In this document: one piece after another, positions 32,650 to 43,343 of the stretch
Position numbering within the stretch: position 1 is the first letter of the stretch
Layout: the number at the start of each line of letters is the position of its first letter
Assembly: GCA_902628635.1 (NCBI GenBank)
Contig: CACONQ010000003.1
Coordinates: 62,001 to 126,000, forward strand
Reading direction: 5' to 3'
Origin: an uncultured Pelagibacteraceae bacterium
GTDB taxonomy: Bacteria; Pseudomonadota; Alphaproteobacteria; Pelagibacterales; Pelagibacteraceae
DNA length: 64,000 bases
Position numbers and translations under genes: made by a program
Notes under the pieces: generated by a model
Database searches by the model: none
Told to the model about the DNA's origin: nothing
The model's input: the letters and a program-made list of their open reading frames with translations, nothing else

Positions 32650-33461
32650 AATTTAGAAATTTCCATTGATGATTTAATATAGCCTTTCATAGTCCCACAG
32701 TCTAAATATTTGCCTGAAAAATTATGGCCTATAATTTTATGTCCACTCTCAATTAATCTTTTGATCGAGTCTGTTATATGAATCTCTCCACCCTTACCTT
32801 TCTTTTGATTATTAAGTTTTTTAAAAATATCTTTACTTAAAATATATCTTCCAATCACTGCAGAATTAGAGGGTGCATATTTAATTTCTGGTTTTTCAAC
32901 TACATCTTTTATAAAAAAATTATTTTTATTTATTTTTTTTTCTTTGGAATAAATACCCCATCTTTTAACAGTGTTTCTTTTAACGTTCATACTTGCCATT
33001 ACAGAACAATTGTATTTCTTATGAACTAAAATCATATCTTTAGAACAATTTCTTTTAATAATTAAATCATCAGGTAAAAGCATCAAAAAAAATTTATCCT
33101 TAATAAATTTTTTTGTTTTCAAAACTGCATCACCTGTTCCCATAGGTTTATTTTGATAAACAAATTTTATCATTTTTTTAAATTTTTTGATTTTTTCATA
33201 TTCATATTTGATTCTTTTATCTTTTTTAGTTTTTATAATTTTTTTGTAAAAGCTATCATTATAAAAATATTTCTTTATTAATTGTTTTTTTTTTGAAATT
33301 ATAAAAATTATTTCTTTAATCCCTGCTTCGATACATTCATCTAATATATATTCAATACCAGGTTTGCCATTAATAGGGAGAAGTTCTTTTGCAAAAATAC
33401 TAGTTAGTGGCAAAAGTCTTGTTCCTTGTCCAGCTAGTGGTATGATGGCTTGTTTAATCAT
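32646..33461 (-). CDS. galU: UTP-glucose-1-phosphate uridylyltransferase
   Basis: IPLAGQGTRLLPLTSIFAKELLPINGKPGIEYILDE; overlaps ugd. Confidence 0.92.
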   Translation of the reverse strand: MIKQAIIPLAGQGTRLLPLTSIFAKELLPINGKPGIEYILDECIEAGIKEIIFIISKKKQLIKKYFYNDSFYKKIIKTKKDKRIKYEYEKIKKFKKMIKFVYQNKPMGTGDAVLKTKKFIKDKFFLMLLPDDLIIKRNCSKDMILVHKKYNCSVMASMNVKRNTVKRWGIYSKEKKINKNNFFIKDVVEKPEIKYAPSNSAVIGRYILSKDIFKKLNNQKKGKGGEIHITDSIKRLIESGHKIIGHNFSGKYLDCGTMKGYIKSSMEISKL

Positions 33462-33493
33462 TAATAATTATTTTAAAATATGAACTATCATAA

Positions 33494-34303
33494 ATGATAA
33501 TATTTAAAAGCATAAATACACTTATAAAAGAAGTTAATTTTAAGGCAAATATTGGTTTTGTTCCTACAATGGGTTCTTTACATAAAGGTCATGTTTCTTT
33601 GATTAATACATGCAAAAAAAAATGCAAAAAAACAATCGTGTCTATTTTTGTAAACCCATCTCAATTTAATAATAAAAATGATTATAAAAGTTATCCAAGA
33701 AATATTCATAATGATCTTTTAATTCTTAAAAGATTAAAAGTTGATTATGTGCTTATACCGTCAATAAAGAATATGTTTAAAACAAAAAAAGAAATGAAAA
33801 TTCCAATTCTTAATAAATATAAGGTTTTATGTGCTAAATTTAGACCGGGTCATTTTGAGGGCGTTTTGGGTATAATTAATAAATTTTTAAAAAAAATTAG
33901 ATCAAAATATATTTTTTTGGGAGAAAAAGATTTTCAACAAGCTTACCTAATAAAAAATTTCATTAAAAGAAAATTTAAGACAAAAGTTTATATTTGTGAA
34001 ACAGTTAGGAGTAAATATGAACTGCCCTTTTCATCAAGAAATGTACGTTTAAATAAAGAAGATTTATTAAAAGCATCTAAAGTATCTCAAGCAATTAAAA
34101 AACTATTTTTTTTAATTAAAAAAAATTTTAAGAATAAAGATAAAATAACCGAAATTAAAAAATTTATAAAAAGTAATAATATAAATTTACAATATTTAGA
34201 GATACGAAATAAAAATAATCTTTCTACTAATTTCAACCAAAATAATTTTAAAATATTTGTTGCATTTTTTATTAAAAAAATAAGATTGATTGATAATGTC
34301 TAA
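33494..34303 (+). CDS. panC: Pantothenate synthetase (divergent)
   Basis: GFVPTMGSLHKGHVSLI, IFVNPSQFNN, FRPGHFEGV, GEKDFQQ, SSRN. Confidence 0.93.
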   Translation: MIIFKSINTLIKEVNFKANIGFVPTMGSLHKGHVSLINTCKKKCKKTIVSIFVNPSQFNNKNDYKSYPRNIHNDLLILKRLKVDYVLIPSIKNMFKTKKEMKIPILNKYKVLCAKFRPGHFEGVLGIINKFLKKIRSKYIFLGEKDFQQAYLIKNFIKRKFKTKVYICETVRSKYELPFSSRNVRLNKEDLLKASKVSQAIKKLFFLIKKNFKNKDKITEIKKFIKSNNINLQYLEIRNKNNLSTNFNQNNFKIFVAFFIKKIRLIDNV

Positions 34304-34305
34304 TT

Positions 34306-35682
34306 TTAATAAAAGAAATATGCACCAATACCTAGAAAAGAGAGAAAACCTATAACATCAGTTATTGTAGTAACAAAAACACTTGATGCTATTGCTGGGT
34401 CTATATTGAATCTTTTTAAAGAAATCGGTACAAGGATACCAAATAAACCAGCTACTATCATATTTAGTACCATAGAAATTGAAATTATAAGTGATAATTG
34501 AATATCATTAAACCAAAGCTGAACAATAATTGCACTAATTATAGCAAAAATAATTCCATTTAGAATTCCTATTGAAAATTCTTTAACAATATTTTGTGTA
34601 AAATTATTTTTAGTTAATTCATTAGTTGCAATTGTTCTAATTGTGACCGCAAGTGTTTGCATTCCAGCATTGCCACCCATAGATGCAACTATTGGCATTA
34701 AAAACGCTAATGCAACCATTTGTTCAATTGTTGCCCCAAAAATACTTATAACCCATGTAGCTAAGAAAGCAGTAAATAGATTTAATAAAAGCCAATTAAA
34801 TCTTCTTTTTGTTTTTTTAAAAACGCCGTCAGTAATTTCTTCGTCACCAACCCCTGCTAAACGTAGAGCATCCTCTTCTGCTTCCTCTTTTAACACGGTA
34901 AGAACATCATCGCTTGTTATCATTCCAACCAACTTATTATTTTTATCTACAACACATGCTGAGTTAAGATTATAATTTTCAAATAAATGACCAACTTCTT
35001 CTCTGTCCATATCAACAGGTATTGATAATTGTGACTCATTCATAATCGTAATCATTTTAGTGTCTCTTGAGGTTCTTAATACTTTTGATGATGGAACTGT
35101 ACCAATCGGCTGAAATTCGTTATCAACCACAAAGATTTCTAGAAATTCTTCTGGTAGATCTTTATTCTCTCGTAAATAATCAATTGTTTGTCCAACAGAC
35201 CAATTACTTGGTATTGCCGTAAATTCTCTTTGCATTATTCTAGCGGCAGAGTCCTCTGGGTAACTTAAACTCTCAAGAAGAACAAACCGGTCCTTTGGTG
35301 GAAGTGATCTCAAAATATCATTTTTATTTTCTTCACTTAAATTTTCGATAATTTTTATTGAGTCATCAGATTCTAAATTTTTTAAGATATAAACAATGGA
35401 GTCTTTTGAAAGGTACTTTATTATTTCTGTTTGAACTGCCTCATTAAGTTCAACAAATACCTGAGGGTCAATTTTAAAGTTATTTAATTTAATTAAATTT
35501 TCTCTATCAGACTCATTTAAATGCTCAATAATATCAGCTGTATCAGATGGGTGCATTTCTCTAAAAGAATTTGATATAAATTCTGCATCGTTGCTCGCGA
35601 TTTTATCAGTTACTACTTTAATAAATTCTTTATTAAATTCGAAATTAACTTTTTTATCTTTTATTTTTTTTACTAAAGTCAT
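34306..35682 (-). CDS. mgtE: Magnesium transporter MgtE
   Basis: MgtE N domain, CBS pair, GGNAGMQTLAVTIRTIA TM region. Confidence 0.96.
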   Translation of the reverse strand: MTLVKKIKDKKVNFEFNKEFIKVVTDKIASNDAEFISNSFREMHPSDTADIIEHLNESDRENLIKLNNFKIDPQVFVELNEAVQTEIIKYLSKDSIVYILKNLESDDSIKIIENLSEENKNDILRSLPPKDRFVLLESLSYPEDSAARIMQREFTAIPSNWSVGQTIDYLRENKDLPEEFLEIFVVDNEFQPIGTVPSSKVLRTSRDTKMITIMNESQLSIPVDMDREEVGHLFENYNLNSACVVDKNNKLVGMITSDDVLTVLKEEAEEDALRLAGVGDEEITDGVFKKTKRRFNWLLLNLFTAFLATWVISIFGATIEQMVALAFLMPIVASMGGNAGMQTLAVTIRTIATNELTKNNFTQNIVKEFSIGILNGIIFAIISAIIVQLWFNDIQLSLIISISMVLNMIVAGLFGILVPISLKRFNIDPAIASSVFVTTITDVIGFLSFLGIGAYFFY

Positions 35683-35743
35683 AAATTCATCTCATAATTT
35701 ATAAGCACTATTAATACATAATAAATATAATACAATTTAATAA

Positions 35744-36358
35744 ATGAATATTGAGATTAAAATATCCAAAAAACCAGTAGATTATAAGAAAGCTGTAACT
35801 TTTATGGAAAAAAGATTAGATAAAATAAGAGAAGGTAAAGCGAGAGAATTGATTTGGATTTTAGAACACAATGACATTTATACAGCTGGTTCTAGATCAA
35901 AAAAAAGTGAAATTTTAAATAAAAAAATAAAGGTCATAAAAACTAATCGTGGAGGTAAAATTACATGGCATGGTAAAGGACAACTAATTTGTTACTTTGT
36001 TATAAATTTAAATAAAAGAAATAAAGATATTAGAAAATTTATTACAAATATAGAAAAGTCAATAATCAATACCTTAAAAGAATTTAAAATAAAAAGTTTT
36101 TCAGACAGGCAAGATATTGGTATATGGATTAAAATTGAGGGAAATATAAAAAAAATAGCTGCAATTGGTATTAGAGTCAAAAAATGGATTGCTTATCATG
36201 GATTTTCAATAAATATCAATAATGATTTAAAAAAATATAATAAAATCATTCCATGTGGAATAAAAAACAAAGCAGTAACTAATCTTGAAAGTATAAAAAA
36301 AAATAAATATGCTAATTTAAAGAAAGTTTTGTTAAATAACCTAATTAAAAATCTTTAA
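35744..36358 (+). CDS. lipB: Lipoyl(octanoyl) transferase
   Basis: RGGKITWHGKGQLICY, AYHGFSININNDL, IIPCGIKNKAVTNL. Confidence 0.95.
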   Translation: MNIEIKISKKPVDYKKAVTFMEKRLDKIREGKARELIWILEHNDIYTAGSRSKKSEILNKKIKVIKTNRGGKITWHGKGQLICYFVINLNKRNKDIRKFITNIEKSIINTLKEFKIKSFSDRQDIGIWIKIEGNIKKIAAIGIRVKKWIAYHGFSININNDLKKYNKIIPCGIKNKAVTNLESIKKNKYANLKKVLLNNLIKNL

Positions 36359-37268
36359 ACTGCAATCTTTTAACTTTTAAAAGTTTTTTAAAATATTCTG
36401 GAAGTAAAGCTGTGTATTTATATTTTTTGTTATTTATCATAAATTTTAGCTGATAAGAGTGAAGCATTAAATTTTTGTTTATTGATTTAAGATTGGGTAA
36501 AAAATATTTATTATCGCCAAATATAGGATTTCCTATTTCAAGCAACTGTTTTCTCAATTGGTGTTTTCTACCTGTAATAGGTTTCATTTCGATTAAAGAT
36601 GATATTGAATTTTTATCTAAAACTTTAAAATAAGTTTTAGCTTTTTCAATAATTTTTTTTCCATTTTCATATCTAATCAGATTACTATCTAAAGATCCTT
36701 TTGTTTTGTCAATTTCACCATGACAAATTGCTAAATAGGTTTTATGCACTTTTCTAAGTCGAAATAGGGTTGTAAGTAATTGAGCATAAGATCTATTTTT
36801 AGCAATCAAGAAAATGCCTGAGGTATCCTTGTCTAACCTATGTACTGTATAGGGTTTACTATTTTGAAAAATTTCACTTTTAGCGAAAATATCTATTAGA
36901 TTTTTTCTAGATTTAGTTCCACCTTGTACTGAAATCCCGGCCTCTTTATTTACAACTATAAAATTTTCATTATTGTCTATTATCTGTTTTTCATTAGATT
37001 TTATTACATCAGATGAGGGTAAAAACTTTACCTTATTTTTAATTGAGTCCTTAATATTTAAATGAAAAATCTCTATTAAATCTTTATATTTAACTTTAAA
37101 TGAGCTTTTGACTTTTTTATGGTTAACTTTAATTTTTCCTTTTCTTAAATTTTTTTCTAATAAACTTTGAGGTATTTTTTTAAAGTTATTTCGAACCCAT
37201 CTATCTATTCGACAATTATCATATGATTTTTCCACATGAAAAGTTTTTTTCATTTGGTAATTCTTCAA
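36345..37268 (-). CDS. rluC: RluA-family 23S rRNA pseudouridine synthase (RluC-like)
   Basis: S4 domain and [20 protein letters not shown] signature. Confidence 0.88.
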   Translation of the reverse strand: MKNYQMKKTFHVEKSYDNCRIDRWVRNNFKKIPQSLLEKNLRKGKIKVNHKKVKSSFKVKYKDLIEIFHLNIKDSIKNKVKFLPSSDVIKSNEKQIIDNNENFIVVNKEAGISVQGGTKSRKNLIDIFAKSEIFQNSKPYTVHRLDKDTSGIFLIAKNRSYAQLLTTLFRLRKVHKTYLAICHGEIDKTKGSLDSNLIRYENGKKIIEKAKTYFKVLDKNSISSLIEMKPITGRKHQLRKQLLEIGNPIFGDNKYFLPNLKSINKNLMLHSYQLKFMINNKKYKYTALLPEYFKKLLKVKRLQFKDF

Positions 37269-37726
37269 GCTGATGATTTTTTCTTATCTACTTTGTCTTC
37301 TTTTGGGGTTGTTTTTTTTGTTTCTTTGCTTGTATCTTTCTTTTTTACATCCACTTTTTTTGCTTGGATATCTCTATCTACAAATTCAATTACAGCCATT
37401 GGTGCATTATCTCCATATCTAAATCCAGCTTTAACGATCCTAGTATATCCACCTGAACGTTTTTCATATCTTTTAGATAAAGTTTTAATGACCTTATTAG
37501 CTGATTTTGTATCTTGAAGTTTTGAAAACAAAGTTTTCGTATTGTGCAAACTTTCTTTTTTTCCAAGAGTAATAATTTTATCTGCTTGTGGTTTTAAAAC
37601 TTTTGCCTTGGGTAAAGTGGTAGTTATTTGTTCGTATTTAATAAGAGAATTAAGCATATTTTTAATTAGTGCTTTTCTATGTTCTGATGTTCTATTAAGC
37701 TTTTTATAACCAAACTTGTGTCTCAT
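37265..37726 (-). CDS. rplQ: Ribosomal protein bL17 with Lys-rich C-terminal tail
   Basis: [24 protein letters not shown]. Confidence 0.98.
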   Translation of the reverse strand: MRHKFGYKKLNRTSEHRKALIKNMLNSLIKYEQITTTLPKAKVLKPQADKIITLGKKESLHNTKTLFSKLQDTKSANKVIKTLSKRYEKRSGGYTRIVKAGFRYGDNAPMAVIEFVDRDIQAKKVDVKKKDTSKETKKTTPKEDKVDKKKSSA

Positions 37727-38754
37727 TAAATGGCTTCCTCTAATTTCTTAGATAATTCAGCTATATTATCTGGAGGCCAGTTTGGTATTTCCATACCTAA
37801 ATATAATGACATACCTGTCAAAACCTCTTTAATTTCATTTAAAGATTTTCTTCCAAAATTTGGAGTTCTCAACATCTCTCCTTCTGATTTTTGAACTAAA
37901 TCTCCGATATAAATAATATTATCATTTTTTAAACAATTCATAGATCTGACAGATAGCTCAAGTTCGTCTACTTTTCTTAATAAATTTTTATTAAACTCAG
38001 GCTCAGAAGGTTGTTCTTTCATCACGACTTCTTTTGGTTCATCAAAATTTACAAACATACCTAATTGATCTTGGAATATTCTAGCAGCATAAGCCACGGC
38101 ATCTTCGGCTGAAATTGACCCGTTAGTTTCCACTTCCATTGTCAACTTATCGTAATCAAGTGCCTTACCTTCTCTTGCGGTGCTTACTGAATAAGAAACT
38201 TTTTTGACCGGACTAAATAATGAGTCAATTGGTATTAACCCTAAAGGTGGTTCCTCTGGTTTGTTTAGGTCAGCAGATACATATCCTTTACCAGTACCAA
38301 CATTCATCTCCATATGAAAGTTTGTATTTTCATCAAGATTACAAATAACTAAATTTGGGTTAAGAATTTCTATATCTGTCACAGGCGTAATATCAGATGC
38401 TTTAATCTCGCCTGGTCCTTTGGCATCTAAAATTAATTTTTTTGTTCCCTCCGATGAACTTTTAAGAGCTAGTGATTTTACATTTAAAACTATATCTGTA
38501 ACATCTTCTCTAACACCTTTTATTGAAGTAAATTCATGTAATACTCCATCAATTTGTATCGACGTAACAGCAGCACCTCTTATAGATGATAATAAAACTC
38601 TTCTAAGAGAATTTCCCAACGTAAGCCCATAACCCTTTTCCAAAGGTTCAGCCGTAATTTTTGCAATTGTTTTGTCGTCACTTAATTTTACATCTAGTTT
38701 TGCTGGTTTAATAAGTGATTTCCAATTTTTTACATTTATTTCAAGATTATCCAT
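37726..38754 (-). CDS. rpoA: RNA polymerase alpha subunit
   Basis: [28 protein letters not shown] and alpha-CTD. Confidence 0.99.
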   Translation of the reverse strand: MDNLEINVKNWKSLIKPAKLDVKLSDDKTIAKITAEPLEKGYGLTLGNSLRRVLLSSIRGAAVTSIQIDGVLHEFTSIKGVREDVTDIVLNVKSLALKSSSEGTKKLILDAKGPGEIKASDITPVTDIEILNPNLVICNLDENTNFHMEMNVGTGKGYVSADLNKPEEPPLGLIPIDSLFSPVKKVSYSVSTAREGKALDYDKLTMEVETNGSISAEDAVAYAARIFQDQLGMFVNFDEPKEVVMKEQPSEPEFNKNLLRKVDELELSVRSMNCLKNDNIIYIGDLVQKSEGEMLRTPNFGRKSLNEIKEVLTGMSLYLGMEIPNWPPDNIAELSKKLEEAI

Positions 38755-39201
38755 TTACACTCTCCTTTTTTTAGGTGGCCTAGTACCATTGTGTGGTAGT
38801 GGCGTTGTATCTTTAATTGATAATATTTTAAATCCTCTGGCTTGTAATGCTCTCAATGCTGTTTCTCTGCCAGAACCAGGACCTTTAATTTCTACTGTTA
38901 AAGTTTTCATTCCATACTCTAAAGCTTTAGCGGCCGCAGCATCAGCAGCAACCTGAGCTGCATAAGGTGTTGATTTTCTAGATCCTTTAAATCCTTTTTG
39001 ACCTGCAGATGCCCAAGAAATTACATTTCCATTAGTATCAGCAATAGAAATTATAGTATTATTGAAAGTTGATAAAACAAAGGCAGTACCATTAAGAATA
39101 TTTTTTTTTACTTTTTTCTTCTTTGAATATGAACTTTTTTTTACTGACTTTTCCTCTTTAGACTCAGTTGCTTGGGTTTTTTCATTTTTTTTTGTATTCA
39201 T
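38755..39201 (-). CDS. rpsK: Ribosomal protein uS11 with Lys-rich N-terminal extension
   Basis: [38 protein letters not shown]. Confidence 0.99.
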   Translation of the reverse strand: MNTKKNEKTQATESKEEKSVKKSSYSKKKKVKKNILNGTAFVLSTFNNTIISIADTNGNVISWASAGQKGFKGSRKSTPYAAQVAADAAAAKALEYGMKTLTVEIKGPGSGRETALRALQARGFKILSIKDTTPLPHNGTRPPKKRRV

Positions 39202-39205
39202 TTTG

Positions 39206-39589
39206 TTATTTCTTTAAAGGTGTAAGTTTTTTACCTGCTATAGCGATAGCTTTTCCTTTTCTTGTTCTTGCATTGCATCTAGTCCTCTGACCTCTTACCG
39301 GTAATTTTTTTCTATGTCTAGACCCTCTATAGCAAGCCAAATCAATTAATCTTTTTATATTTAATGAAAGTTCTCTCCTTAAATCACCCTCTACAGTGAA
39401 ATTCTTATCAATGTACTCTCTGATTTTTAAAATTTGATCATCTGTAAGCTCGTTTACTCTTTTCGATTTAGGTATATCTAATTGTTTACATATTTGTTTT
39501 GAAAACTTTTGTCCAATACCATGAATATAGGTAAGTCCAACTTGAACAATCTTATTTTGTGGTATATTTACACCTGCAATACGAGCCAT
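39206..39589 (-). CDS. rpsM: Ribosomal protein uS13
   Basis: [26 protein letters not shown]. Confidence 0.99.
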   Translation of the reverse strand: MARIAGVNIPQNKIVQVGLTYIHGIGQKFSKQICKQLDIPKSKRVNELTDDQILKIREYIDKNFTVEGDLRRELSLNIKRLIDLACYRGSRHRKKLPVRGQRTRCNARTRKGKAIAIAGKKLTPLKK

Positions 39590-39612
39590 ATATCTAGAGA
39601 TTAATTTTAGCC

Positions 39613-39640
39613 TTTATATAAGAAGTTGTTTTAAAGTCAA
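39613..39640 (-). promoter_or_regulatory. Predicted sigma70 promoter for rpsM-rpsK-rpoA-rplQ
   Basis: Minus strand TTGACT (39640-39635), 16-bp spacer, TATAAA (39618-39613) in the adk-rpsM gap. Confidence 0.65.
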
Positions 39641-39644
39641 TGTC

Positions 39645-40208
39645 TTAAACATTAAGAATTCCCAGCATTTTTTCGCTTATTTGATTGATTTGTAGGTTTC
39701 CATCAATTTCATGAAATTCTTTCTTTGAAGAGTAATAATCTAAAACAGGTTTAGTTTTATCCATGTAAATATCATATCTTTTTAGGATAGTATAAGACTC
39801 GTCGTCTGATCTATTTTCTAAAATCTTTCTTTTCTCAATTCTCTTTATTATTGTTTCTTTTTTTACATTTAAAAAGAATATAAAATCTAGCTTTTGGTTC
39901 GATTTATTTAATAAATTTTCAAGATTTTTTGCTTGATTTACAGTTCTAGGATATCCATCAAAAATTAATTTATTTTTTTTTTCTTTATCAAAAATAATTT
40001 TTTCTAGTAATTTATTGACTATTTCATCTTCAACAAATTTTCCTTCATTCATATGATTAATAATTTTCTTACCAATTTCTGTATCTTTTTTTATCTCATC
40101 TCTAAGCATATCGCCCGTTGAAATTTGAAAGCTTTTCAATTTTTCTACAAGATTTTTAGCTTGCGTTCCTTTTCCTGCACCCGGAGGTCCAAAAATAATA
40201 ATGTTCAC
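39645..40208 (-). CDS. adk: Adenylate kinase (short LID)
   Basis: IIFGPPGAGKGTQAKNL, FDGYPRTVNQA. Confidence 0.97.
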   Translation of the reverse strand: MNIIIFGPPGAGKGTQAKNLVEKLKSFQISTGDMLRDEIKKDTEIGKKIINHMNEGKFVEDEIVNKLLEKIIFDKEKKNKLIFDGYPRTVNQAKNLENLLNKSNQKLDFIFFLNVKKETIIKRIEKRKILENRSDDESYTILKRYDIYMDKTKPVLDYYSSKKEFHEIDGNLQINQISEKMLGILNV

Positions 40209-40211
40209 TTT

Positions 40212-41492
40212 TTACTTACCAAATTTAGTTTTTTTAATTAAACTTTCGTATTGTGAGCTCATTAATCTAGTTTGAATTTGAGTCACTGTATCAATTGAAA
40301 CAACCACAACAATCAATATTGCAGTTCCACCTAAATAAAATGGTATTGGATAATTCGCAATCAAAAATTCTGGCAAAAGACAAACTGCTGTTAAGTATAA
40401 TGCACCTATCGTAGTTAGTTTAGTTAATATATTATCTATGTAAATTGCAGTACTTTCTCCTGGACGTATACCAGGTACAAATCCTCCATATTTTCTTAAA
40501 TTTTCAGCAGTTTCATTTGGATTAAAAACTATTGAAGTATAAAAAAAAGTAAAAAATATTATTCCAGATGCGTATAATAACATGTACAAAGGTTGTCCTT
40601 GCGTAAAGTAAGAGGAAATGTTTAAAAATGTTTCATTATTTGAAATATTAAAATTTGAAAAAGTTACTGGTAACAATAACAAAGCTGATGCAAAAATAGC
40701 CGGAATAACACCCGCAGAATTTATTTTTAATGGTAAGTGAGAAGAGTCACCACCATACATTTTATTACCCATTTGTCTTTTAGGATAATTAATTAAAATC
40801 TTTCTTAATGCCCTTTCCATAAAGACTATGAACATTATAGTAGCTATAAGAACAACAAAAATTAGAAAAATTATAAAACCTGATAGAGCACCTGATTTAC
40901 CTAGTTCAAAAGTTGTAACTAAAGCTCTAGGTATCTCAGCTACAATTCCAGAAAAAATTATTAGTGATATACCGTTTCCAATACCTCTCTGTGTTATCTG
41001 TTCCCCCAACCACATTAAAAATACTGTTCCTGCAACAATTGTGGTTACTGTAGAAATTTTAAAAAACATGCCCGGATTAATGACTAAGTTTGCTGACGAC
41101 TCTAAACCTACGGCTAGACCATAGCCTTGAACTGTTGCTAATAAAACAGTTCCATATCTAGTAATTTGGGTAATTTTTCTTCTACCTATTTCACCTTGTG
41201 CCTTAAGATTTTTAAAATAATCAGAAACACCTGTTAAAAGCTGAACAATAATTGATGATGATATATATGGCATTATACCTAGAGCAAATATAGCCATCCT
41301 ACTTATTGCACCACCAGCAAAAACGTTAAACATCCCCAAAAGACCTTTTTGATTACCCTCCATAAGTGTTTGGAGTTGTTGAGGGTCTATTCCAGGTAAA
41401 GGGACAAATGTACCGAGTCTATAAATTGCTAGTATTAATAAAGTGAATAGTATTCTATTTCTTAAGTCGTTTGTTTGTTGACTTGAACTCAT
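40212..41492 (-). CDS. secY: Preprotein translocase subunit SecY
   Basis: RILFTLLILAIYRLGTFVPLPGID, GNGISLIIFSGIV, FYTSIVFNPNETAENLRKYGGFVPGIRPG. Confidence 0.99.
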   Translation of the reverse strand: MSSSQQTNDLRNRILFTLLILAIYRLGTFVPLPGIDPQQLQTLMEGNQKGLLGMFNVFAGGAISRMAIFALGIMPYISSSIIVQLLTGVSDYFKNLKAQGEIGRRKITQITRYGTVLLATVQGYGLAVGLESSANLVINPGMFFKISTVTTIVAGTVFLMWLGEQITQRGIGNGISLIIFSGIVAEIPRALVTTFELGKSGALSGFIIFLIFVVLIATIMFIVFMERALRKILINYPKRQMGNKMYGGDSSHLPLKINSAGVIPAIFASALLLLPVTFSNFNISNNETFLNISSYFTQGQPLYMLLYASGIIFFTFFYTSIVFNPNETAENLRKYGGFVPGIRPGESTAIYIDNILTKLTTIGALYLTAVCLLPEFLIANYPIPFYLGGTAILIVVVVSIDTVTQIQTRLMSSQYESLIKKTKFGK

Positions 41493-41495
41493 TAC

Positions 41496-41948
41496 TTATT
41501 TCTTAATTTTTAAAATACTATCTGTTTTATCAAGTTTATCTTTGACGGATTTAGATATAAAATCTACTTCTAAAGTTATTTTGTCTTTAAGTTCTCCATT
41601 ACCTAATATTTTTAATTTTAAACAATTATTGCTTATTAATTTTGCTTTTTTTAGCAAACTTAAGTTTATAGTTTCACTATTTTTTATTTTTTTTTTGTCC
41701 AAAAGTGATTGAATTTTTCCAATATTTATTTTTCCAACTTCTGCTGATTTAATTGGATTAAATCCTCTTTTAGGTAAACGTCTATACAAAGGCATTTGAC
41801 CACCTTCAAAACTCTTAATTGCTACCCCTCTTCTTGATTTTTGTCCTTTATGTCCACGGCCAGAGGTTTTACCTTTTCCTGAGCCAATACCTCTGCCTGG
41901 ACGAATTTTTTTTGTCTTTAATTGAGTTGTTGAATTTAAATTTATCAT
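41496..41948 (-). CDS. rplO: Ribosomal protein uL15
   Basis: RPGRGIGSGKGKTSGRGHKGQKSR. Confidence 0.98.
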   Translation of the reverse strand: MINLNSTTQLKTKKIRPGRGIGSGKGKTSGRGHKGQKSRRGVAIKSFEGGQMPLYRRLPKRGFNPIKSAEVGKINIGKIQSLLDKKKIKNSETINLSLLKKAKLISNNCLKLKILGNGELKDKITLEVDFISKSVKDKLDKTDSILKIKK

Positions 41949-42448
41949 TATCCTCTTTTTTCAATAATTTCAGAAATTTTTTTATTCCTAATATTTGATA
42001 TTTGTTTTGGAGATGTTTGTTTTTTTAAAGCTTTCATACAAGCACGTATTACATTATGCGGATTAGCTGTTCCAATAGATTTTGCCACAATATCTTTGAT
42101 ACCCAGTACTTCACATACCGCCCTAACTGGTCCACCTGCTATAATTCCAGTACCTTTAGGTGCTGAACGTAATTTTATTTTGCCCGCACCATCTTTTCCA
42201 TATATATCATGATGTATTGTTCTTCCTTCTCTTAATGGAATTTGAATTAAATTTCTTCTTGCTAATTCATTTGCCTTTTTAATAGCATCAGGAACTTGCT
42301 TAGCTTTAGCGTGGGCTACTCCAATTTTTCCATTTTGATTACCTACTACAACAAGCGCTGAAAAACCAAATCTTCTACCACCTTTTACTACTTTAGTAAT
42401 TCTATTTATGTGAACAAGTTTTTCTAAAATATCAGTATTTTTATCCAT
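41948..42448 (-). CDS. rpsE: Ribosomal protein uS5
   Basis: KVVKGGRRFGFSALVVVGNQNGKIGVAHAKA. Confidence 0.99.
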   Translation of the reverse strand: MDKNTDILEKLVHINRITKVVKGGRRFGFSALVVVGNQNGKIGVAHAKAKQVPDAIKKANELARRNLIQIPLREGRTIHHDIYGKDGAGKIKLRSAPKGTGIIAGGPVRAVCEVLGIKDIVAKSIGTANPHNVIRACMKALKKQTSPKQISNIRNKKISEIIEKRG

Positions 42449-42450
42449 AT

Positions 42451-42804
42451 TTAAAATTCCATCCCGTTTTTTCTTAATGTTTCTGCAAATATTTTAATTC
42501 TTCCATGATACTTATAAATGCCTCTATCAAAAAAAACTTTTGTTAATTTTTTCTCTTTAGCTATTTTTGCAAGTTTCTCTGCAACCAATGCTGAAGAATC
42601 TGATTTATTCTTTTTTGCCATTTTAATATCCTTCTCAGAGGAAGATGCTGAAATTAAAGTTTTAGAACTATTATCATCTATTATTTGAGCTGATATGTTT
42701 TTTGTGGATCTTGATATACAAAGTCTTAATCTACCAGCTGTTGCAACTTTTTTAAGTTTATTCCTTACCCTAAATTTCTTTCTAATTGTTGTTGTTAATT
42801 TCAT
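42451..42804 (-). CDS. rplR: Ribosomal protein uL18
   Basis: [18 protein letters not shown]...[26 protein letters not shown]. Confidence 0.98.
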   Translation of the reverse strand: MKLTTTIRKKFRVRNKLKKVATAGRLRLCISRSTKNISAQIIDDNSSKTLISASSSEKDIKMAKKNKSDSSALVAEKLAKIAKEKKLTKVFFDRGIYKYHGRIKIFAETLRKNGMEF

Positions 42805-43343
42805 TATTTTTTCTTTCCTTCCTTACGCAAAATATATTGTCCTTTTTCCTTTATTCCTTTTCCTTTGTAAGGCTCTGGTGGTCTTAAAGATTTAATTTTA
42901 GATGCAATCATTCCAACTTCCTGCTTATCAAATCCTATTATTTTTAGTGTTGTTTGTTTCTCTACTGTAATTTTAACAGTATCAGGGACATCAAAATTTA
43001 TATCGTGACTAAATCCTAATTGTAAATTCAATTGCTTTCCTTTTAATGCTGCTCGATAACCAACTCCCACAAGTTCTAAAGTTTTCTCATATCCTTTGCT
43101 TGCACCTATAATTGCATTATTTAAGAGACTTCTATTCATTCCCCACAATCTTTTAGTATTTTGATCAATTTTTTTTGGTTTTAATGAAATTTCTTTTCCG
43201 TCTTTTATATTTAGTTCAAAAGTTTCCAAATCTATACTTAGAGACTTTTTTCCAAGAGGTCCCTCAATGTTAATATTACTTCCTGCTAAAGCAACTTTAA
43301 CTTTGTCTGGTATTGATATATTAATTTTTCCAATTTTTGACAT
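42804..43343 (-). CDS. rplF: Ribosomal protein uL6
   Basis: [15 protein letters not shown]...[27 protein letters not shown]. Confidence 0.99.
   Translation of the reverse strand: MSKIGKINISIPDKVKVALAGSNINIEGPLGKKSLSIDLETFELNIKDGKEISLKPKKIDQNTKRLWGMNRSLLNNAIIGASKGYEKTLELVGVGYRAALKGKQLNLQLGFSHDINFDVPDTVKITVEKQTTLKIIGFDKQEVGMIASKIKSLRPPEPYKGKGIKEKGQYILRKEGKKK

Noticed and set aside
33494-34303. panC as an inactive divergent homolog
   Set aside because: It is divergent (RSKYELPFSSRN region) but the HxGH, GEKDxQQ and SSRN catalytic motifs are intact, so activity is likely
35683-35743. Possible Mg-responsive leader upstream of mgtE
   Set aside because: Gap is only 61 bp and shared with divergent lipB; too short for an M-box and no clear structure seen
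37185-37200. TTCGAA-containing T-loop-like sequence
   Set aside because: Lies inside the rluC coding sequence and has no acceptor stem or anticodon arm around it
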